Origin: Cloacimonetes bacterium TCS62
Lineage (GTDB): Bacteria; Cloacimonadota; Cloacimonadia; Cloacimonadales; TCS61
Length of the DNA: 6,198 bases
Assembly: GCA_001577185.1 (NCBI GenBank)
Contig: LSCM01000085.1
Location: forward strand, 1-6,198
Direction of reading: 5' to 3'
Shown here piece by piece: positions 5,200 through 6,198 of the stretch. A program made the position numbers and the translations under genes. Each line of letters begins with the position of its first letter. The stretch's first letter is position 1. Under the pieces are notes generated by a model, which saw nothing but the letters and a program-made list of their open reading frames with translations, was not told the origin of the DNA and searched no databases.

Positions 5200-6102
5200 A
5201 TGATGAAGACTTTAGTCCTAGAAGATATGCCGAATCTATTTTGGCAAAAAGTTAATGAAAATAATTGGTTAGGCCATTTCACAAAAGATAATAGTATTGC
5301 TGAAATTGTAATAATTCGCACAAAGACTCAATTCAATAAGAAATTATTTATTAAATATCCAAATTTAAAAGTAATTATTCGGGCCGGTACAGGAATGGAT
5401 AATATTGATATGAAGGAAGCAAAAAGAAGAGATATTACCGTTCTCAATACACCAGAAGCAAATGCACTTTCAGCATATGAGCACACAATTTCTTTTATAC
5501 TAGCGCTCATTAAACAGCATCAAAAGTGGAAATCAAATATACTATCAAATAATTGGAAATCTGGTATTTCGAAAAATTGGGAAATTTCTGATTTAAAGAT
5601 ATTAGTTATAGGCGTTGGTCGAGTTGGAACACGTGTTGCAAAAACAATGCAAATTTTAGGTGCGGAAGTTCTTGGAGTAGATCCGTATCTTACTAATAGA
5701 GAATGGAAAGAAAAGAAAATAGAAAAGATAACTTATCAGAATGGATTAAAATGGTGTAATTTGCTTACTTTTCATTGTCCATTAAATAATGAGACTACAG
5801 ATTATTTTGATTTAGGTACATTAGATAAGCTTGAAAATCCAATTTGGCTCATAAATACTGCTAGAGGAAAAATAATTAATGAAAAACTGCTCCCAAAGGG
5901 ACTGCAGGATAAAATGATCTTAGGATTTGGAACTGATGTTTTTAAAGAAGAACCTTGGAAGGTCAAAAATTATGCAAAATTTAAGAATGTTTTGGTCACT
6001 CCACATGTGGGAGCATTTACTAAAAAAGCAAAAAAAAGGATGACCTTTGAAGTTTTAAAAGTATTGAGACATTTTGCATTTAACGGAAAAGGAGATTTTT
6101 AA
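5200..6102 (+). CDS. D-isomer-specific 2-hydroxyacid dehydrogenase, phosphoglycerate dehydrogenase-like
   Basis: A 300-residue NAD-dependent oxidoreductase. The catalytic domain is formed by residues 1-95 and the C-terminal helix, with the Rossmann domain at about 96-270 between them. The substrate-side motif RAGTGMDNID (61-70) resembles that of 3-phosphoglycerate dehydrogenases. The nucleotide motif is G138-V-G140-R-V-G143, and D161 at the end of the second strand favours NAD over NADP. The catalytic triad is complete: R222 (NTARGK), E251 (KEEPW) and H269 (TPHVGA). There is no ACT regulatory domain, so it belongs to the short form; if it makes 3-phosphohydroxypyruvate for serine synthesis it would lack the usual allosteric serine site. 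The substrate is not certain, since glyoxylate, lactate and erythronate enzymes share this fold. The start is ATG 5200, directly after the preceding TAA; a second ATG at 5203 is equally possible. Its Shine-Dalgarno is weak (GAAAGA), suggesting translation coupled to the upstream gene. It is the last gene of the operon. Confidence 0.9.
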   Translation: MMKTLVLEDMPNLFWQKVNENNWLGHFTKDNSIAEIVIIRTKTQFNKKLFIKYPNLKVIIRAGTGMDNIDMKEAKRRDITVLNTPEANALSAYEHTISFILALIKQHQKWKSNILSNNWKSGISKNWEISDLKILVIGVGRVGTRVAKTMQILGAEVLGVDPYLTNREWKEKKIEKITYQNGLKWCNLLTFHCPLNNETTDYFDLGTLDKLENPIWLINTARGKIINEKLLPKGLQDKMILGFGTDVFKEEPWKVKNYAKFKNVLVTPHVGAFTKKAKKRMTFEVLKVLRHFAFNGKGDF

Positions 6103-6198
6103 ATATTTTTTTTATCTGCTAAATAGTTTGGCTTTTTGGAGTTAGCCATTATATTATTCTTGATGGATTTAAAAAACAAATATATCATTTGACATAAA
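6103..6198. other. Intergenic region after the operon: weak hairpin and a TTGACA element
   Basis: No ORF is visible. A run of eight T residues follows the stop directly, but no stem precedes it outside the coding sequence. A 5-bp stem (TGGCT 6129-6133 with AGCCA 6144-6148) is too weak and has no clean T-tract, so a terminator is not established. TTGACATAAA at 6189-6198 is identical to the element at 1037-1046 and probably belongs to the promoter of a gene beyond the window. Confidence 0.45.

Noticed and set aside
6129..6148. Hairpin after the dehydrogenase gene as a terminator
   Set aside because: The stem is only 5 bp, with a 10-nt loop and no uninterrupted T-tract after it. It is much weaker than the terminator at 985-1014.
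1..6198. Apparent abundance of GATC sites (about 30 by rough eye count)
   Set aside because: The count is approximate and many sites fall in common codon pairs such as AAG-ATC and TTG-ATC. Without a proper expectation it does not indicate methylation-based regulation.
1..6198. CRISPR array, insertion sequence, tRNA, rRNA or riboswitch
   Set aside because: I saw no regular direct repeats, transposase motifs, CCA-ended cloverleaf or conserved rRNA segments, and gene-free stretches are under 250 nt.

Overview
This is an AT-rich bacterial window. Almost every gene reads on the + strand. A diderm of the FCB/Cloacimonadota type is the best guess. The evidence is a FlgD/T9SS-like C-terminal tail at the left edge, a thioredoxin with the N-terminal extension I associate with Bacteroidota and Cloacimonadota, an EnvC-like amidase-activator protein (which implies an outer membrane), and an RNase HIII. 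The taxon assignment rests on remembered family resemblance, not on a search.

Layout: (1) 1-129 is the last 42 codons of a probable secreted or surface protein. (2) 130-374 has no gene, but holds a perfect 12-bp AT-rich inverted repeat just upstream of the next gene. (3) 375-945 is a two-gene unit: thioredoxin, then a 54-residue conserved-looking small protein, closed by a clear intrinsic terminator at 985-1014. (4) A TTGACA element at 1037 precedes a tightly packed six-gene run at 1088-6102: EnvC-like protein, a fused YrdC/Sua5 + low-molecular-weight phosphatase, a LiaF-like membrane protein, RNase HIII, gamma-carbonic-anhydrase-like protein and a D-2-hydroxyacid dehydrogenase. (5) The last 96 bases have no gene and end in a second copy of the ten-mer TTGACATAAA, probably the promoter of the next unit.

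The long run looks like one operon. Gene junctions are a 1-nt overlap (TAATG), a 1-nt gap, a 3-nt gap and a 0-nt gap. The single exception, 125 nt before RNase HIII, is explained by an in-frame TAA inside the LiaF-like gene. The reading frame continues for 46 more meaningful codons and would overlap the RNase HIII start by 16 nt.

The operon mixes cell-wall remodelling (EnvC-like), translation fidelity and signalling (tRNA t6A synthesis domain plus phosphatase), envelope stress (LiaF-like), RNA:DNA hybrid removal and small-molecule metabolism, so it is more a housekeeping cluster than one pathway. I see no mobile element, CRISPR array, tRNA or rRNA. The points most worth a second look are the interrupted LiaF-like gene, the domain fusion with an altered PTDT motif, and the EnvC-like protein that has lost two of its peptidase active-site residues.
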